Shown in pieces: positions 16,964-25,687 of a stretch of DNA of 64,000 bases (positions within the stretch are counted from its first letter, which is position 1; each line of letters begins with the position of its first letter). Source of the DNA: Beijerinckia sp. 28-YEA-48 (GTDB lineage: Bacteria; Pseudomonadota; Alphaproteobacteria; Rhizobiales; Beijerinckiaceae); the NCBI RefSeq assembly GCF_900104955.1, contig NZ_FNSI01000001.1:1088001-1152000 (forward strand), given 5' to 3'. The translations under genes were made by a program, and so were the position numbers. The notes below the pieces were generated by a model. That model did no database searches. It worked only from the letters and a program-made list of their open reading frames with translations, and was not told the origin of the DNA.

Positions 16964-17356
16964 ATGTTTGGTAATCTGAATGCAATCAGCCCGTATTTGC
17001 TGAGTGTTTTGCGCATTGTCTTTGCGCTTGTTCTCTTCAGTTATGGCACTCAGAAAATACTCGGATTTCCTTATTCCGCGCGCGGGCCTGAGGTCCTATC
17101 TCTGTCTTGGATCGCCGGCGTGTTCGAATTGGTGGTCGGCTTCTTCCTGTTGATTGGATACTTGAGCAGACCGGCGGCCTTTATCCTGTCGGGGCTGATG
17201 GCTTGCGCTTATTTCATCGGTCATGCGCCAAAGGATTTCTTCCCCTCGCAAAATGGCGGTGTGGCCGCGATCCTTTTCTGTTTCGGCTTTCTCTACATCG
17301 TGGCCGCTGGGCCCGGGCCTTTCAGTGTCGATGCGTGGAGAAAAGCGCGCGCTTGA
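16964..17356 (+). CDS. DoxX family membrane protein
   Basis: 130 residues with four hydrophobic helices: SPYLLSVLRIVFALVLFSYGTQK, LSWIAGVFELVVGFFLLIGY, PAAFILSGLMACAYFIGHAP and GGVAAILFCFGFLYIVAAGPG, ending in a Val-Asp-Ala-Trp motif. This is the DoxX layout, a family of small membrane subunits with quinone- or thiosulfate-related roles in some members, but usually uncharacterised. ATG 16964 follows GGAGATGGA. A longer TTG start at 16946 is possible but would overlap that site. Confidence 0.85.
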   Translation: MFGNLNAISPYLLSVLRIVFALVLFSYGTQKILGFPYSARGPEVLSLSWIAGVFELVVGFFLLIGYLSRPAAFILSGLMACAYFIGHAPKDFFPSQNGGVAAILFCFGFLYIVAAGPGPFSVDAWRKARA

Positions 17357-17372
17357 TTTCACGAGCTGGAGG

Positions 17373-17388
17373 AGAGCCGTGTGGCTCT
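17373..17388 (+). terminator. Short hairpin after the DoxX gene
   Basis: AGAGCC-GTGT-GGCTCT, 16 bases after the DoxX stop, is followed by TTATCTTG. It is a weak terminator candidate between convergent genes. Confidence 0.4.
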
Positions 17389-17497
17389 TATCTTGTATGG
17401 GCGCGGGGCGAGGGCTGAATACTCGCTTCGCGGCCAAGCCCTTTTGTAGCGGTCAAGCCTTTTTATAATGGCCTGCTCCATTGCATTTGCGAACCGG

Positions 17498-18310
17498 TCA
17501 TTCGTTTTCACGGGCTACGAAGCCAGATTGTGCAAGCGCGCGATTTATTGTTTCGACGGCGTGCAACAAGGGAGCCGTCAAACGGTCGCGAACTTGTTCG
17601 GGATTTTCCGCGCCTGTCAGCCAGCCCGCGCCTATCGCCGCGAATGTGGTTCCTCGCGCATCGATGAGGGGGGCGGCTATCGAACATAAACCTGTGGCGT
17701 GCTCGTCCCGCACGAATGACCAGCCTTGTACGCGATCTTTTTGAATCTGCCTGGCCAAAGTCTTTTTGTCAGTAAGAGTGGAAGGCGTGAGAGGAGGCAG
17801 CGTTTGCTTCGCCAGCAGAATGTCGATTTGGCGATCAGACATCCCCCCTAAAAGGGTTCGACCCAGTGCAGTTACAAAAGCTGGAAATCGCTGGCCAATG
17901 CTGAATGTCATCGTGATCCGGTCGGCGACATCGTAATTGACACGATCCAGATAGATGACCTCATCATCTTCAAGCACAGCGGCGTTGCATGGCAACTTTG
18001 TTGCCGCCGCCAACGCCGTAAGTTCTGGTCGCACGATGCCGAGCCATCCCTGCGATGAAAGATAGGAAAACCCCAGTTCCAGTATCTTGGGCCGCAATTT
18101 GAAAATGCGGCCTTGCGCCTCGACATAGCCGAGGTTTTGAAGCGTCATTAAAATGCGACGCGCAGAGGCTCGCGTGAGCCCGGTTTTTTTCGCCAGGTCG
18201 CTCAGGCTCATGCCCGATGGCGCATCCGCGAAGGTCTTGATGACAGCCAAGCCGTTGGCGAGCGTTCCCAGTAACTCTCGTTCTGGGGCTTTGGATTCTG
18301 GGGCGTTCAT
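17498..18310 (-). CDS. IclR family transcriptional regulator
   Basis: About 270 residues. The winged helix-turn-helix (ANGLAVIKTFADAPSGMSLSDLAKKTGLTRASARRILMTLQNLGYV) occupies the first 80 residues. The effector domain follows: RPELTALAAATKLPCNAAVLEDDEVIYLDRV, then RFPAFVTALGRTLLGGMSD and GLCSIAAPLIDARG. Best similarity in layout is to the PcaR/PobR/CatR group that senses aromatic acids. The start could be GTG 18364 or ATG 18310; the latter is nearer to GGACAGC and to the HTH. It is divergent from the M24-fold gene and probably controls that operon through the sites at 18440-18474. Confidence 0.87.
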   Translation of the reverse strand: MNAPESKAPERELLGTLANGLAVIKTFADAPSGMSLSDLAKKTGLTRASARRILMTLQNLGYVEAQGRIFKLRPKILELGFSYLSSQGWLGIVRPELTALAAATKLPCNAAVLEDDEVIYLDRVNYDVADRITMTFSIGQRFPAFVTALGRTLLGGMSDRQIDILLAKQTLPPLTPSTLTDKKTLARQIQKDRVQGWSFVRDEHATGLCSIAAPLIDARGTTFAAIGAGWLTGAENPEQVRDRLTAPLLHAVETINRALAQSGFVARENE

Positions 18311-18400
18311 GCTGTCCAGCTTAAAGTGTTTTGGCGGGGTGTGAGCGTTGATTGGCTGTTTCACTAATCAATCCGATCCGAACATTGAAGGGGACGAATA

Positions 18401-18474
18401 TTGACACCGACGCAGAGCCGATGAATATTGTCGCGTGCGTTATACGAACAAATGTACGGTATGCGAACAAATGA
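18401..18474 (+). promoter_or_regulatory. Promoter and direct-repeat operator of the M24/ABC/cupin operon
   Basis: TTGACA at 18401-18406 and AATATT at 18424-18429 have a 17-base spacer. Downstream, TACGAACAAATG and TGCGAACAAATG repeat 19 bases apart (18442-18453 and 18461-18472), the second running into the start codon. Half-sites with GTTCG/CGAAC are typical of IclR-type operators, so repression by the divergent IclR protein is a fair inference. Confidence 0.45.
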
Positions 18475-19790
18475 ATCAGCTCTTTCCATCTGCCAAGCAG
18501 CCAATTCCGTCCGGGGCCCGCGCGACTCCGGTTTTAAAGCAATATTTTCCTGGGCTTAGCCTCAAGGAGCGAGATCGTCGATGGGACAAGGCGCGTAAGC
18601 GCATGTTGATGGCGGGCCTCGATGCGCTGGTGTTCTTCGGCAACGACATCTTCTGGGGCGCTGGCATGGCCAACATGCGCTACATGTTCCAAGTCGACTC
18701 GCAGAGCGGCGCTCAAGCGCTGTTTCCGCTTTCTGGCAAACCGATTGTCTGGAACGGCATTCCCCACAATTTGCGGCCGACACATATGTATTTGTCGCTG
18801 CAGGATTGGGTGGATGATTTCCGCTGCAATGGTGGCGTGGCCGCCGTTGCAGCGCAGCTGCAGGAGCAGGGCCTCGACAAGGCCCGCATCGGCCTTGTCA
18901 GTTTCTCGTCGACAATTCAGACGACGCCGACACTGCTTCACCAGGATGCTCTGACGCTCCAGAAGCTGCTGCCGAATGCCGCCTTCATCGATGCCAATTG
19001 GCTGACGCAAGAAATGCGAATGGTGAAGAGCGAAGAGGAGATAGGACAACTTCGCAAGGCCGGGAAAATCGCGCGCAAAACGATCGATGCGATGATCGAT
19101 GCGGCGCGCCCAGGCCGAACGGAGGCCGAAGTTTATGCGGCGATGATCCATACGCAGATCGCCAACGGTGGCGATCCGAACATTTTCAATTTCCTCGCGT
19201 CGGGGCCGGTCGAACATTCCGATATGGAGTTGTGGCATCTGCTGCACGGGTGTGAACAGCCCCTATCTCCGACAACGCGGCCGTTGGCGAAAGGCGATCT
19301 CATCATCGCCGAATGGCACACGAAGTATGGCGGCTATCGTTGCCACACGGAATATACGGTCTATCTCGGAGAAAAAGCGCCGCCGGAGCTGCTCGATATC
19401 TGGAAAGTGTCCGTCGAGTGCCTTGAAGCGAGCAAGCAAGCACTCGTTGCCGGCAGAACAATACGGGAAGCCGTAGAAATGATCCGGCGGCCTGTCGAGC
19501 GTGCGGGGATCGACTTCGTCGAGCTTGGTTTCCACGCCATGGGAACGGCATCGCCGGAATTTCCGACCGTGGTCTACAAGGAGGGCTATGGCTACGACAC
19601 CATGAACGGTCACGGCATCGGAGACCTGGTTCTCGAAGAGGGCATGTGCTTTGGCAACAATATCGACCTGCACAATTCACGATGGAAGCCCGATGTGGGC
19701 TGCATGCTCTCCGATTTCATGGTGGTGAGGGAAAAGCAGGCGGAATGCCTGATCGGAACGCCAATCGAGATGGCTCAGATCGCCTGTTGA
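18471..19790 (+). CDS. M24 (creatinase/aminopeptidase-fold) protein lacking metal ligands
   Basis: 439 residues. The N-terminal creatinase-type domain (about 30-180) is followed by a pita-bread M24 domain (about 190-430). Of the five metal ligands of Xaa-Pro peptidases, only His381 (NGHGIGD) is kept. By alignment of motif spacing the two Asp are replaced by Glu281 (IIAEWHTKYGG) and His292 (CHTEYTV), 11 residues apart as in peptidases, and the two Glu by Asn397 and Ser414. This argues for a metal-free reaction such as creatinase, or a binding role. The gene begins an operon with an ABC binding protein and a cupin, opposite an IclR gene. ATG 18471 is chosen; a GTG at 18435 is upstream. Confidence 0.75.
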   Translation: MNQLFPSAKQPIPSGARATPVLKQYFPGLSLKERDRRWDKARKRMLMAGLDALVFFGNDIFWGAGMANMRYMFQVDSQSGAQALFPLSGKPIVWNGIPHNLRPTHMYLSLQDWVDDFRCNGGVAAVAAQLQEQGLDKARIGLVSFSSTIQTTPTLLHQDALTLQKLLPNAAFIDANWLTQEMRMVKSEEEIGQLRKAGKIARKTIDAMIDAARPGRTEAEVYAAMIHTQIANGGDPNIFNFLASGPVEHSDMELWHLLHGCEQPLSPTTRPLAKGDLIIAEWHTKYGGYRCHTEYTVYLGEKAPPELLDIWKVSVECLEASKQALVAGRTIREAVEMIRRPVERAGIDFVELGFHAMGTASPEFPTVVYKEGYGYDTMNGHGIGDLVLEEGMCFGNNIDLHNSRWKPDVGCMLSDFMVVREKQAECLIGTPIEMAQIAC

Positions 19791-19816
19791 AGGCGATCTG
19801 TTCGTGGGAGGGGATC

Positions 19817-20794
19817 ATGACGTTTTATCGTGACATAGCCAGCTATCTGCTTGCGTTTGTTCTTGCTTTCAATCTTGCGCCAGCGATGGCGCAAGAGCCA
19901 TTGAGGCTTCGGCTGGGTGTCGGTCCAAGCTGCGTTGAGGAGGTTATGTGTCTCATGAAAGCCCGGCCGGATCTCACGCCGGGGCAAGGGAAAGACTATC
20001 TCTTGGATATCACGCCTTTCCGTGCCGGTGACATTCGCTTTCAGGCTTATGTCGCTGGGCAGATCGACGGCGGAACAACCAGCTTCTCAACGCTCATGCT
20101 ATCGGCCTTAAAAGGTATTCGGACGACCACGGTTGCCGCTATCTCGAAAGAGAGCAACAGAACCTATTCGACATCGTTTCTGAGTTTAACCGAAGGCGGT
20201 ATAAATTCGGCGAAAGATCTCAAGGGCAAGGTCATAGGAATTCCTGGCCTGCGCAATACTTTCGAGCTGATCGCGCGCGCCGAGCTGAGCAAAATTGGCC
20301 TCAATCCTGATCGCGATGTTCGTTTGGTTGTCGTCCCCACGCAAGTGATGGAGCAGGCACTGCGAGATCAAAAGATTAGTATTGGCGCCTTCGTGCAGCC
20401 CTTCTATGCGAACGCGATCGCTGGTGGCGGCGTGAAGGTTTTGTTTAATTCCATCAACACGCTTGGGCTTGCCGAAGAGTTCAACATTTTCTTCCAGCCC
20501 GAATTTCTAAAATCACATGACAGGGTAATCCGCTCGTTTTTGAGCGACTTTGTCGCGTCCACGAAATACTACATCGCCAATACGGGGAAAGCTCGGAAGG
20601 CGCTGCTGGCGAGCAAGATGGTTGAGATCCCAGCGTCGGTCTTTATCGGTATGGCCAACCTCGAGCCCGTTCCAGACGCACGACCGTCACCAGCCGACTG
20701 GGAGAAGATGCAGGATTGGATGTTCAAGCTTGGGTTCATGGATCAGAAGGTCGACATTAATTCGATGATCGACACGAGCTACCTGCCAAACTGA
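19817..20794 (+). CDS. ABC transporter substrate-binding protein, SsuA/ThiY (NMT1) type
   Basis: 325 residues with a signal peptide (SYLLAFVLAFNLAPAMAQ) and the periplasmic binding fold used for nitrate, sulfonate, taurine and pyrimidine precursors. Typical are AGQIDGGTTSFSTLMLSALKG, SAKDLKGKVIGIPGLRNTFELIARAELSKIGLNPDRDV and the VMEQALRDQKI segment. GGGAGGGGATC stands before the ATG at 19817. No permease or ATPase gene follows. The neighbours (M24-fold protein, cupin) imply a nitrogen-containing organic ligand, but this is inference. Confidence 0.82.
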   Translation: MTFYRDIASYLLAFVLAFNLAPAMAQEPLRLRLGVGPSCVEEVMCLMKARPDLTPGQGKDYLLDITPFRAGDIRFQAYVAGQIDGGTTSFSTLMLSALKGIRTTTVAAISKESNRTYSTSFLSLTEGGINSAKDLKGKVIGIPGLRNTFELIARAELSKIGLNPDRDVRLVVVPTQVMEQALRDQKISIGAFVQPFYANAIAGGGVKVLFNSINTLGLAEEFNIFFQPEFLKSHDRVIRSFLSDFVASTKYYIANTGKARKALLASKMVEIPASVFIGMANLEPVPDARPSPADWEKMQDWMFKLGFMDQKVDINSMIDTSYLPN

Positions 20795-20840
20795 CGTTGC
20801 TCTCATAACCGCCAATCAATTTGGCTATTTGGATCTGTCC

Positions 20841-21353
20841 ATGAGTTCCCCGGAAGTCGCACCGAACCTTCATCGTGTTGTTACCGGCCATGATGCGGGC
20901 GGTACCGCGATCGTCATTCTCGATGACGATGCCCAAAATGCGCGCCTGTTTGAAGGGGGTACCGTCTCTCGCCTGGTTTGGAGTACGGACCGAACGCCAG
21001 CGGATATTCGGATGGGGACAAGCATCGAGGATGCGGGCGCGCGCCGGTTGGCCACTGCTCCGCCTCCCAATGGATCTCGCTTCGCGGTGATTGATTTCGC
21101 GCCATATTCCATTGGTCCCATGCATCGCACCGAGACGCTCGACTATGTGCTGGTCCTCTCCGGAGACGTTGAGATGCAACTGGATAACACGTGTATTTCT
21201 CTTAAAGCAGGAGACGTGCTTGTGCAGAGAGGAACCAATCATTCTTGGATCAACAAGACAGATCAATGGGCGCGCGTTGCATTTGTTCTGCTTGATGCCA
21301 ATCCGCTCGGCATAGGCCGACCGATCACCGGTAATCAGTCCCCCGTTGAGTAG
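20841..21353 (+). CDS. Cupin domain protein
   Basis: About 170 residues. A C-terminal double-stranded beta-helix is clear: FAPYSIGPMHRTETLDYVLVLSGDVEMQLDN (motif 1) and KAGDVLVQRGTNHSWINKTDQWARVAFVLLD (motif 2). His and Glu in MHRTETLDY and His in TNHSW could bind a metal. This form resembles cupins next to aromatic or amino-acid catabolic operons. ATG 20841 is the best start; TTG 20829 is upstream. It is the last gene of the operon opposite the IclR gene. Confidence 0.75.
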   Translation: MSSPEVAPNLHRVVTGHDAGGTAIVILDDDAQNARLFEGGTVSRLVWSTDRTPADIRMGTSIEDAGARRLATAPPPNGSRFAVIDFAPYSIGPMHRTETLDYVLVLSGDVEMQLDNTCISLKAGDVLVQRGTNHSWINKTDQWARVAFVLLDANPLGIGRPITGNQSPVE

Positions 21354-21375
21354 CGTCGCGGCAACGATAGATCAT

Positions 21376-21582
21376 GAACCGAGCAGCGGTCGTCGCGTCG
21401 AGCCGAATTCGGCAAATTGCGATCTCCCGAATTTTTCCGTCAGCTCAAGGCCGATTTCAGCGCCTCCATGGCCGTGATGCTGGATGTAGACGTCACCATT
21501 GATACAAGCGAAATCTCGCCGGAGGCTGCCGGCATGACGATCGAGAAGGTGGCGGGGCTGTCGCGGAGGCCGCCGCCGTGAG
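21376..21582 (+). pseudogene. Possible gene remnant
   Basis: One rightward frame without a start reads EFGKLRSPEFFRQLKADF, SASMAVMLDVDVTIDTSEIS and PEAAGMTIEKVAGLSRR before a stop at 21580. Codon use looks coding and the sequence looks like a protein C-terminus, but no start, ribosome site or upstream continuation exists because a TGA precedes it. I do not recognise the family. The remainder of 21354-21771 holds only the palindrome below. Confidence 0.3.
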
Positions 21583-21621
21583 AGCACCCAATGCAGCGTG
21601 CGGACGGGCTCGCTACAGCGC

Positions 21622-21646
21622 CTAGATTAGAACGCGTATAATCTAG
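21622..21646. promoter_or_regulatory. Perfect palindrome upstream of feoA
   Basis: CTAGATTA and TAATCTAG are perfect inverted 8-mers around a 9-base spacer, in an AT-rich island about 130 bases before feoA. TTAGAAC inside resembles half of the ICE box of the rhizobial iron regulator Irr. An iron-responsive operator is the likely meaning. Confidence 0.5.
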
Positions 21647-21771
21647 AAGCAGATTTAATATCAATTGTCTGTGCGGGTGCTGCCGACGGCCTTTGTGGCG
21701 CTTGCTGATGGGCGGTGGCGGCGCTATCACGGCGCATTCGGCGCCGACATCCCGGCGCTGCTGCGGCCGAT

Positions 21772-22071
21772 ATGATGACTATGGGCGAAGAGATCGATAC
21801 GCGTCAGCACATGCCGTTGGGGCAGGCCCGGCGCGGCTATCGCGGCATTATTCAACACCTGGACACGGCGGGCGTCAGTTCGGCGCTCTCGGACCTTGAG
21901 CTCGAAAGCCGGTTGCTCGAACTGGGTTTCGTCGAGGGCGCCAGGGTTGAGATTTTGCACGAAGGGATCGTTGGACGCGATCCGATCGCGGTGCGTGTCG
22001 ACAACGTCACGATCGCCGTGCGCCGGCGCGAAGCCATGGCCATTATCGTTTCTGATCTGACTGGACTGTGA
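21772..22071 (+). CDS. feoA: Ferrous iron transport protein A
   Basis: About 99 residues, a small cytoplasmic SH3-like protein that supports FeoB. It has MPLGQARRGYRGIIQHLD, RLLELGFVEGARVEILHEG, PIAVRVDNVTIAVRRREAMAI, the normal order for FeoA. The start is uncertain: two ATG in tandem at 21772 and 21775 and another at 21781, none with a good ribosome site. feoB starts 3 bases after its stop, so the two are translated together. Confidence 0.88.
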   Translation: MMTMGEEIDTRQHMPLGQARRGYRGIIQHLDTAGVSSALSDLELESRLLELGFVEGARVEILHEGIVGRDPIAVRVDNVTIAVRRREAMAIIVSDLTGL

Positions 22072-22074
22072 GCC

Positions 22075-23943
22075 ATGGAACCCCCTCAGATGCATCTTGC
22101 CCTGGTGGGCACGCCGAACAGCGGCAAGACGTCTTTGTTCAATGCGCTGACCGGCAGCCGGCAGAAGGTCGCCAATTATCCGGGCGTCACCGTCGAGCGT
22201 AAGGAAGGCTCGTTCGTCACCCCGAAGGGCCGCCAGGTTTCGCTGGTTGATCTGCCTGGCACCTATTCGCTGCGCGGCCGCAGCCCTGATGAGGAAATTA
22301 CTCGCGACTTCGTGCTTGGCCGTGTCAGCGGCGAGTCCCTGCCGGACCTGGTGCTGTGCGTCGCCGATTCAACCAATCTGCGGCTGACGATCCGCCTGCT
22401 GCTGGAACTCAAGAGCGCCGGCCGGCCGTTGGCGCTGGTGTTGAACATGTTCGACATCGCGACGCGCCGGGGCGTGAGCGTGAACGTGCCGCTGCTGGCG
22501 GAGCGGCTCGGCGTGCCCGTCGTCACATCGATCGCGATCCGCAAGGGCGGCACCGCGGATCTGTTACGGTTGACCGACGATCTTTTGATCCAGGCCGCGG
22601 CGGGCCACGCAAGCTCCTGGGAACCGTTGACGGTGGCGCAATTGCGCGGGCTGCAACGCGACGCCGATCGCATCATCGCCGAGACGATCAGCCTGCCGGC
22701 GCGCCCCGACACATGGACCGCGCGGATCGATGCGGTCGTGCTGCATCCGGTCGCTGGCCTGCTGATCCTGGCCCTGATCCTCTTCGTCATGTTTCAGGCG
22801 GTGTTCGCCTGGGCGCAGCCTTTGATGCAATTGCTGTCGTCGAGCTTCGATTGGGTAGGGCAGTTCATTCACGACACATTGCCGGCCGGGTTGCTGCAGA
22901 GCTTCTTGCAGAATGGTGTGATCTCGGGCGTTGGCAGCGTCATCGTGTTTCTGCCGCAGATCATCATCATCTTCCTGTTCATCCTGCTCTTGGAAGACTT
23001 CGGCTATATGTCGCGCGCGGCCTTTCTGATGGATCGCATCATGGGCGGCGCCGGGTTGCATGGCCGCGCGTTCATTCCGCTGCTGTCGAGTTTTGCCTGC
23101 GCCATTCCCGGCATCATGGCGACGCGGGTGATCGACAATCGCCGCGATCGGCTGACCACCATTCTGATCGCGCCGCTGATGACCTGTTCAGCCCGCATTC
23201 CCGTCTACACATTGATCATCTCGGCATTCATTCCGCAGAAGATGATCGGGGGATGGGTCAATTTGCAGGGGCTGGTGATGTTTGGCCTTTATGCGGCGGG
23301 CATCGCTAGCGCGCTCTGCGTGTCGTTTCTGATCAAGTTCTTCATGCTGCGCGACTATGCGCCGGCGCCTTTCATGCTGGAACTGCCCGACTATAAGATG
23401 CCGCGCCTGCGCAGCATCTTGATCGGCGTGTATACGCGGGCGAAGGCCTTCCTGCAGCGCGCCGGTACGACGATCTTCGCCATGATGGTGCTGATCTGGT
23501 TCCTGGCCTCGTTCCCGCAGCCGCCAGTCGGCGCGACGGAACCGGCGATCGACTACAGCTTGGCGGCGATGATCGGCAAGGCGATCGAACCGCTGCTGAC
23601 GCCGATTGGCTTCAACTGGCAGATCGCCGTGGCGCTGATCCCGGGCATGGCGGCGCGCGAAGTGGCGGTTGCCGCGCTCGGCACCGTTTACGCGATCGAG
23701 GGCGGCAAGGAAGCGGCGGAGCAGATCGGCCAGGTCCTGGCGACCCAGTGGAGCCTGGCGACGGCGCTGTCCTTGCTTGCCTGGTACATTTTCGCGCCGC
23801 AATGCGCCTCGACCCTGGCGGTTATTCGCCGCGAAACCGGGAGCTGGAAATGGATGGTGATCACCTTCCTTTACATGCTCGTGCTGGCTTATGCGGCGAG
23901 CTTGCTCGTCTATAATGTCGCCAAGTCCCTCGGCGCAGGCTGA
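22075..23943 (+). CDS. feoB: Ferrous iron transport protein B
   Basis: 622 residues; inner-membrane Fe(II) transporter with an N-terminal G-domain. G1 is GTPNSGKT (12-19), G3 DLPGTYSL, G4 NMFD in place of the usual NMMD/NKxD, and G5 near SIAIRKG. The membrane part has the paired Gate motifs with conserved Cys: RAFIPLLSSFACAIPGIMATR and IAPLMTCSARIPVYTLI, then AREVAVAALGTVYA. It is on the short side because the C-terminal extension of enteric FeoB is missing, as is common in alphaproteobacteria. No feoC follows. Confidence 0.96.
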   Translation: MEPPQMHLALVGTPNSGKTSLFNALTGSRQKVANYPGVTVERKEGSFVTPKGRQVSLVDLPGTYSLRGRSPDEEITRDFVLGRVSGESLPDLVLCVADSTNLRLTIRLLLELKSAGRPLALVLNMFDIATRRGVSVNVPLLAERLGVPVVTSIAIRKGGTADLLRLTDDLLIQAAAGHASSWEPLTVAQLRGLQRDADRIIAETISLPARPDTWTARIDAVVLHPVAGLLILALILFVMFQAVFAWAQPLMQLLSSSFDWVGQFIHDTLPAGLLQSFLQNGVISGVGSVIVFLPQIIIIFLFILLLEDFGYMSRAAFLMDRIMGGAGLHGRAFIPLLSSFACAIPGIMATRVIDNRRDRLTTILIAPLMTCSARIPVYTLIISAFIPQKMIGGWVNLQGLVMFGLYAAGIASALCVSFLIKFFMLRDYAPAPFMLELPDYKMPRLRSILIGVYTRAKAFLQRAGTTIFAMMVLIWFLASFPQPPVGATEPAIDYSLAAMIGKAIEPLLTPIGFNWQIAVALIPGMAAREVAVAALGTVYAIEGGKEAAEQIGQVLATQWSLATALSLLAWYIFAPQCASTLAVIRRETGSWKWMVITFLYMLVLAYAASLLVYNVAKSLGAG

Positions 23944-23948
23944 CTAGA

Positions 23949-24000
23949 GGCGTTAAAACGCCCCGCTTTTGGCATGAATTCTTACGGTTTGATAACCGTA
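23949..24000 (+). terminator. Hairpins downstream of feoB
   Basis: GGCGTT/AACGCC then CCCGCTTTT (23949-23970), and TACGGTT-TGAT-AACCGTA (23983-24000). Neither has a long T run, but their place after the feoB stop suggests transcript termination or 3' end protection. Confidence 0.4.
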
Positions 24001-24160
24001 TCCGGCAGGAAACGGGCCGAATTGGGCCATTTCGGCGCCTGGAGCGGCCGCTGGCGGCTTCCCGGTCGGCCGCGCTCACGATCCCTTAAGGTTGATTGGC
24101 TCAGCTTAACGATCTACCTTTGAGACCACTGATCGTGTCTGCGTTGCGTAGGAGTTCGTC

Positions 24161-25147
24161 GTGGCTGCACCCGCACGTCCCTATTGGAAGGGCTATCTTC
24201 AGCTCTCGCTCGTTTCGTGCCCGATTTCGCTTTACACGGCGGCGTCCTCATCGGAGCGCGTCGGGTTCCGGCAAATCAATAAGCAGACCGGCAATCGGCT
24301 GCGCCAACAACTCATCGACGAAGTGACACAGAAGCCTGTCGGCGCCGAGGACAAGGGCCGTGGCTATGAATATGCCAAGGGCGTCTATCTCCAGGTTGAA
24401 GACGAAGAGCTTGATGCGATTGCCATCGAGAGCAGCCATATGATCGGCGTCGATCGTTTCGTGCCGCGTTCCCAGATCGACGAGCGTTACCTCGAGAGTC
24501 CTTATTACATCGTGCCCAATGACAAAGTGGGGCAGGAGGCTTTCGCAGTCATCCGCGAGGCGATGCGCGTCAAGGATATGGTGGCGCTTGGTCGCGTTGT
24601 CCTGGCCAAGCGCGAGCGGGTCATCATGCTGCAGCCGTGGGGCAAGGGCATTTTGGGCGAGACCCTGCGCTACGATTATGAGATCCGCAACGCCGACGAA
24701 TATTTCGACGATATCTCCGATATCAAGATCAAGAAGGAGATGCTCGATCTGGCGCAGCACATCGTGGCGTCGAAGACAGGCGATTTCAATCCGAAGGAAT
24801 TTCGCGACGAGTATGAAGAAGCCGTCGTTGAAATGCTGAAGAAGAAACAGGCCGGCGCGCCAGTGCCGAAAGATCGGCCCGCGGCGGCGCCAAGCAATGT
24901 CGTTGATCTGATGCAGGCGTTGCGGCGTAGCATCGGCCAGAGTGCCCCCGCCGCGAAGGTCGAGGCGGCGAAGCCCGCGAAGACGGAAACGAAGAAAGCC
25001 GGCAAGCGCAGCAAGGCCATTCCAGGCCAGCGCGAACTGCTGCTGCCGATCACGGGCAGCGGCAAAGGCAAGGTGGCGGCTGAAAGCGTGGCGGAGCCGA
25101 AGAAGGCTTCCGGCAAGCCAGCCGCGACGCGGCGCAAGGCGAGCTGA
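24161..25147 (+). CDS. ku: Ku protein (non-homologous end joining)
   Basis: 328 residues. Bacterial Ku binds DNA ends as a homodimer and recruits LigD. The core is clear: YWKGYLQLSLVSCPISLY, GFRQINKQTGNRL, YLQVEDEELDAI, YIVPNDKVGQEAFAVIREAM, ALGRVVLAKRERVIMLQPWGKGI, then KKEMLDLAQHIVASKTGDF. The C-terminal tail (about 235-328) is Lys/Ala/Pro rich and disordered, a typical DNA-binding extension. The start is GTG 24161 with TAGGAG upstream. LigD is not in this window, so a partner must be elsewhere. Confidence 0.95.
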   Translation: MAAPARPYWKGYLQLSLVSCPISLYTAASSSERVGFRQINKQTGNRLRQQLIDEVTQKPVGAEDKGRGYEYAKGVYLQVEDEELDAIAIESSHMIGVDRFVPRSQIDERYLESPYYIVPNDKVGQEAFAVIREAMRVKDMVALGRVVLAKRERVIMLQPWGKGILGETLRYDYEIRNADEYFDDISDIKIKKEMLDLAQHIVASKTGDFNPKEFRDEYEEAVVEMLKKKQAGAPVPKDRPAAAPSNVVDLMQALRRSIGQSAPAAKVEAAKPAKTETKKAGKRSKAIPGQRELLLPITGSGKGKVAAESVAEPKKASGKPAATRRKAS

Positions 25148-25168
25148 GCAATCACGGCCTCAAATCTC

Positions 25169-25321
25169 AGTGTCATCCCCGACGCCTGCGGAGCAAGCGA
25201 GCGGGATCCAGAGCGCATGGCAGGGCCATAAAAAATCCGTGATGTTCCATCAAAGAGAGACGCGGGACATAGACGCCGTTGCCCTGGATTCCGCTCACGC
25301 TTTGGGCGTGTTGGAATGACA
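25169..25321. repeat. Palindromic repeat C/B-like element
   Basis: GTGTCATCCCCGACGCCTGC followed by GGAGCAAGCGAGCGGGATCCAGAGCGC is mirrored by CCTGGATTCCGCTCACGCTT and TGGAATGACAC, about 150 bp in all. It is a degenerate relative of the other TCAT/ATGAC-ended elements and fills the gap after ku. Confidence 0.65.
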
Positions 25322-25402
25322 CTGAGGTGTTCTCTCTCCCTGACGGAACTCATCGCATCCCCATCGGTTTGAACAGTAAGTATCAACCGATGAGAGATGT
25401 AC

Positions 25403-25624
25403 ATGATGTTTGTGAACGGCATGCCGCCGACCGAACCAGACCACCCGCAACCGCCGATCACGGAACCCGAGCCGCCGCCGCAGGAGGTGCCGCCGATGAC
25501 GCCGGTTCCAACGCCGATCGAGAAACCGTTGACGGATCCCGATCGCATTCAGCCCGGACGCCGCACGCCGGATACAGATCCGCAGCCGGTGCCTGTGGAA
25601 CCGCCGCCGCCCGCTGCAACATAA
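25403..25624 (+). CDS. Small proline-rich protein
   Basis: About 73 residues, nearly one third Pro: PPTEPDHPQPPITEPEPPPQ, then PMTPVPTPIEKPLTDPDRIQ and a final PVPVEPPPPAAT. No signal peptide or domain is visible. Such peptides are common in rhizobial genomes and are likely disordered. ATG 25403 is six bases from GAGAG; an ATG at 25397 is too close. Coding status rests on the clean Pro pattern and the ribosome site. Confidence 0.5.
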   Translation: MMFVNGMPPTEPDHPQPPITEPEPPPQEVPPMTPVPTPIEKPLTDPDRIQPGRRTPDTDPQPVPVEPPPPAAT

Positions 25625-25687
25625 TCGAATAAAACAATGCGGAACCCATCTTCGCAGGTGACGTTAGCTTGATGCCGGGGCGCTCAT

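Noticed and set aside
17380-17468. 29-codon frame with GGAGGAG upstream after the DoxX gene
   Set aside because: It overlaps the hairpin at 17373-17388 and has no protein-like pattern; judged chance.
11960-25321. CRISPR-like spacing of the dispersed repeats
   Set aside because: The copies are single, far apart, of varied length and not separated by regular spacers.
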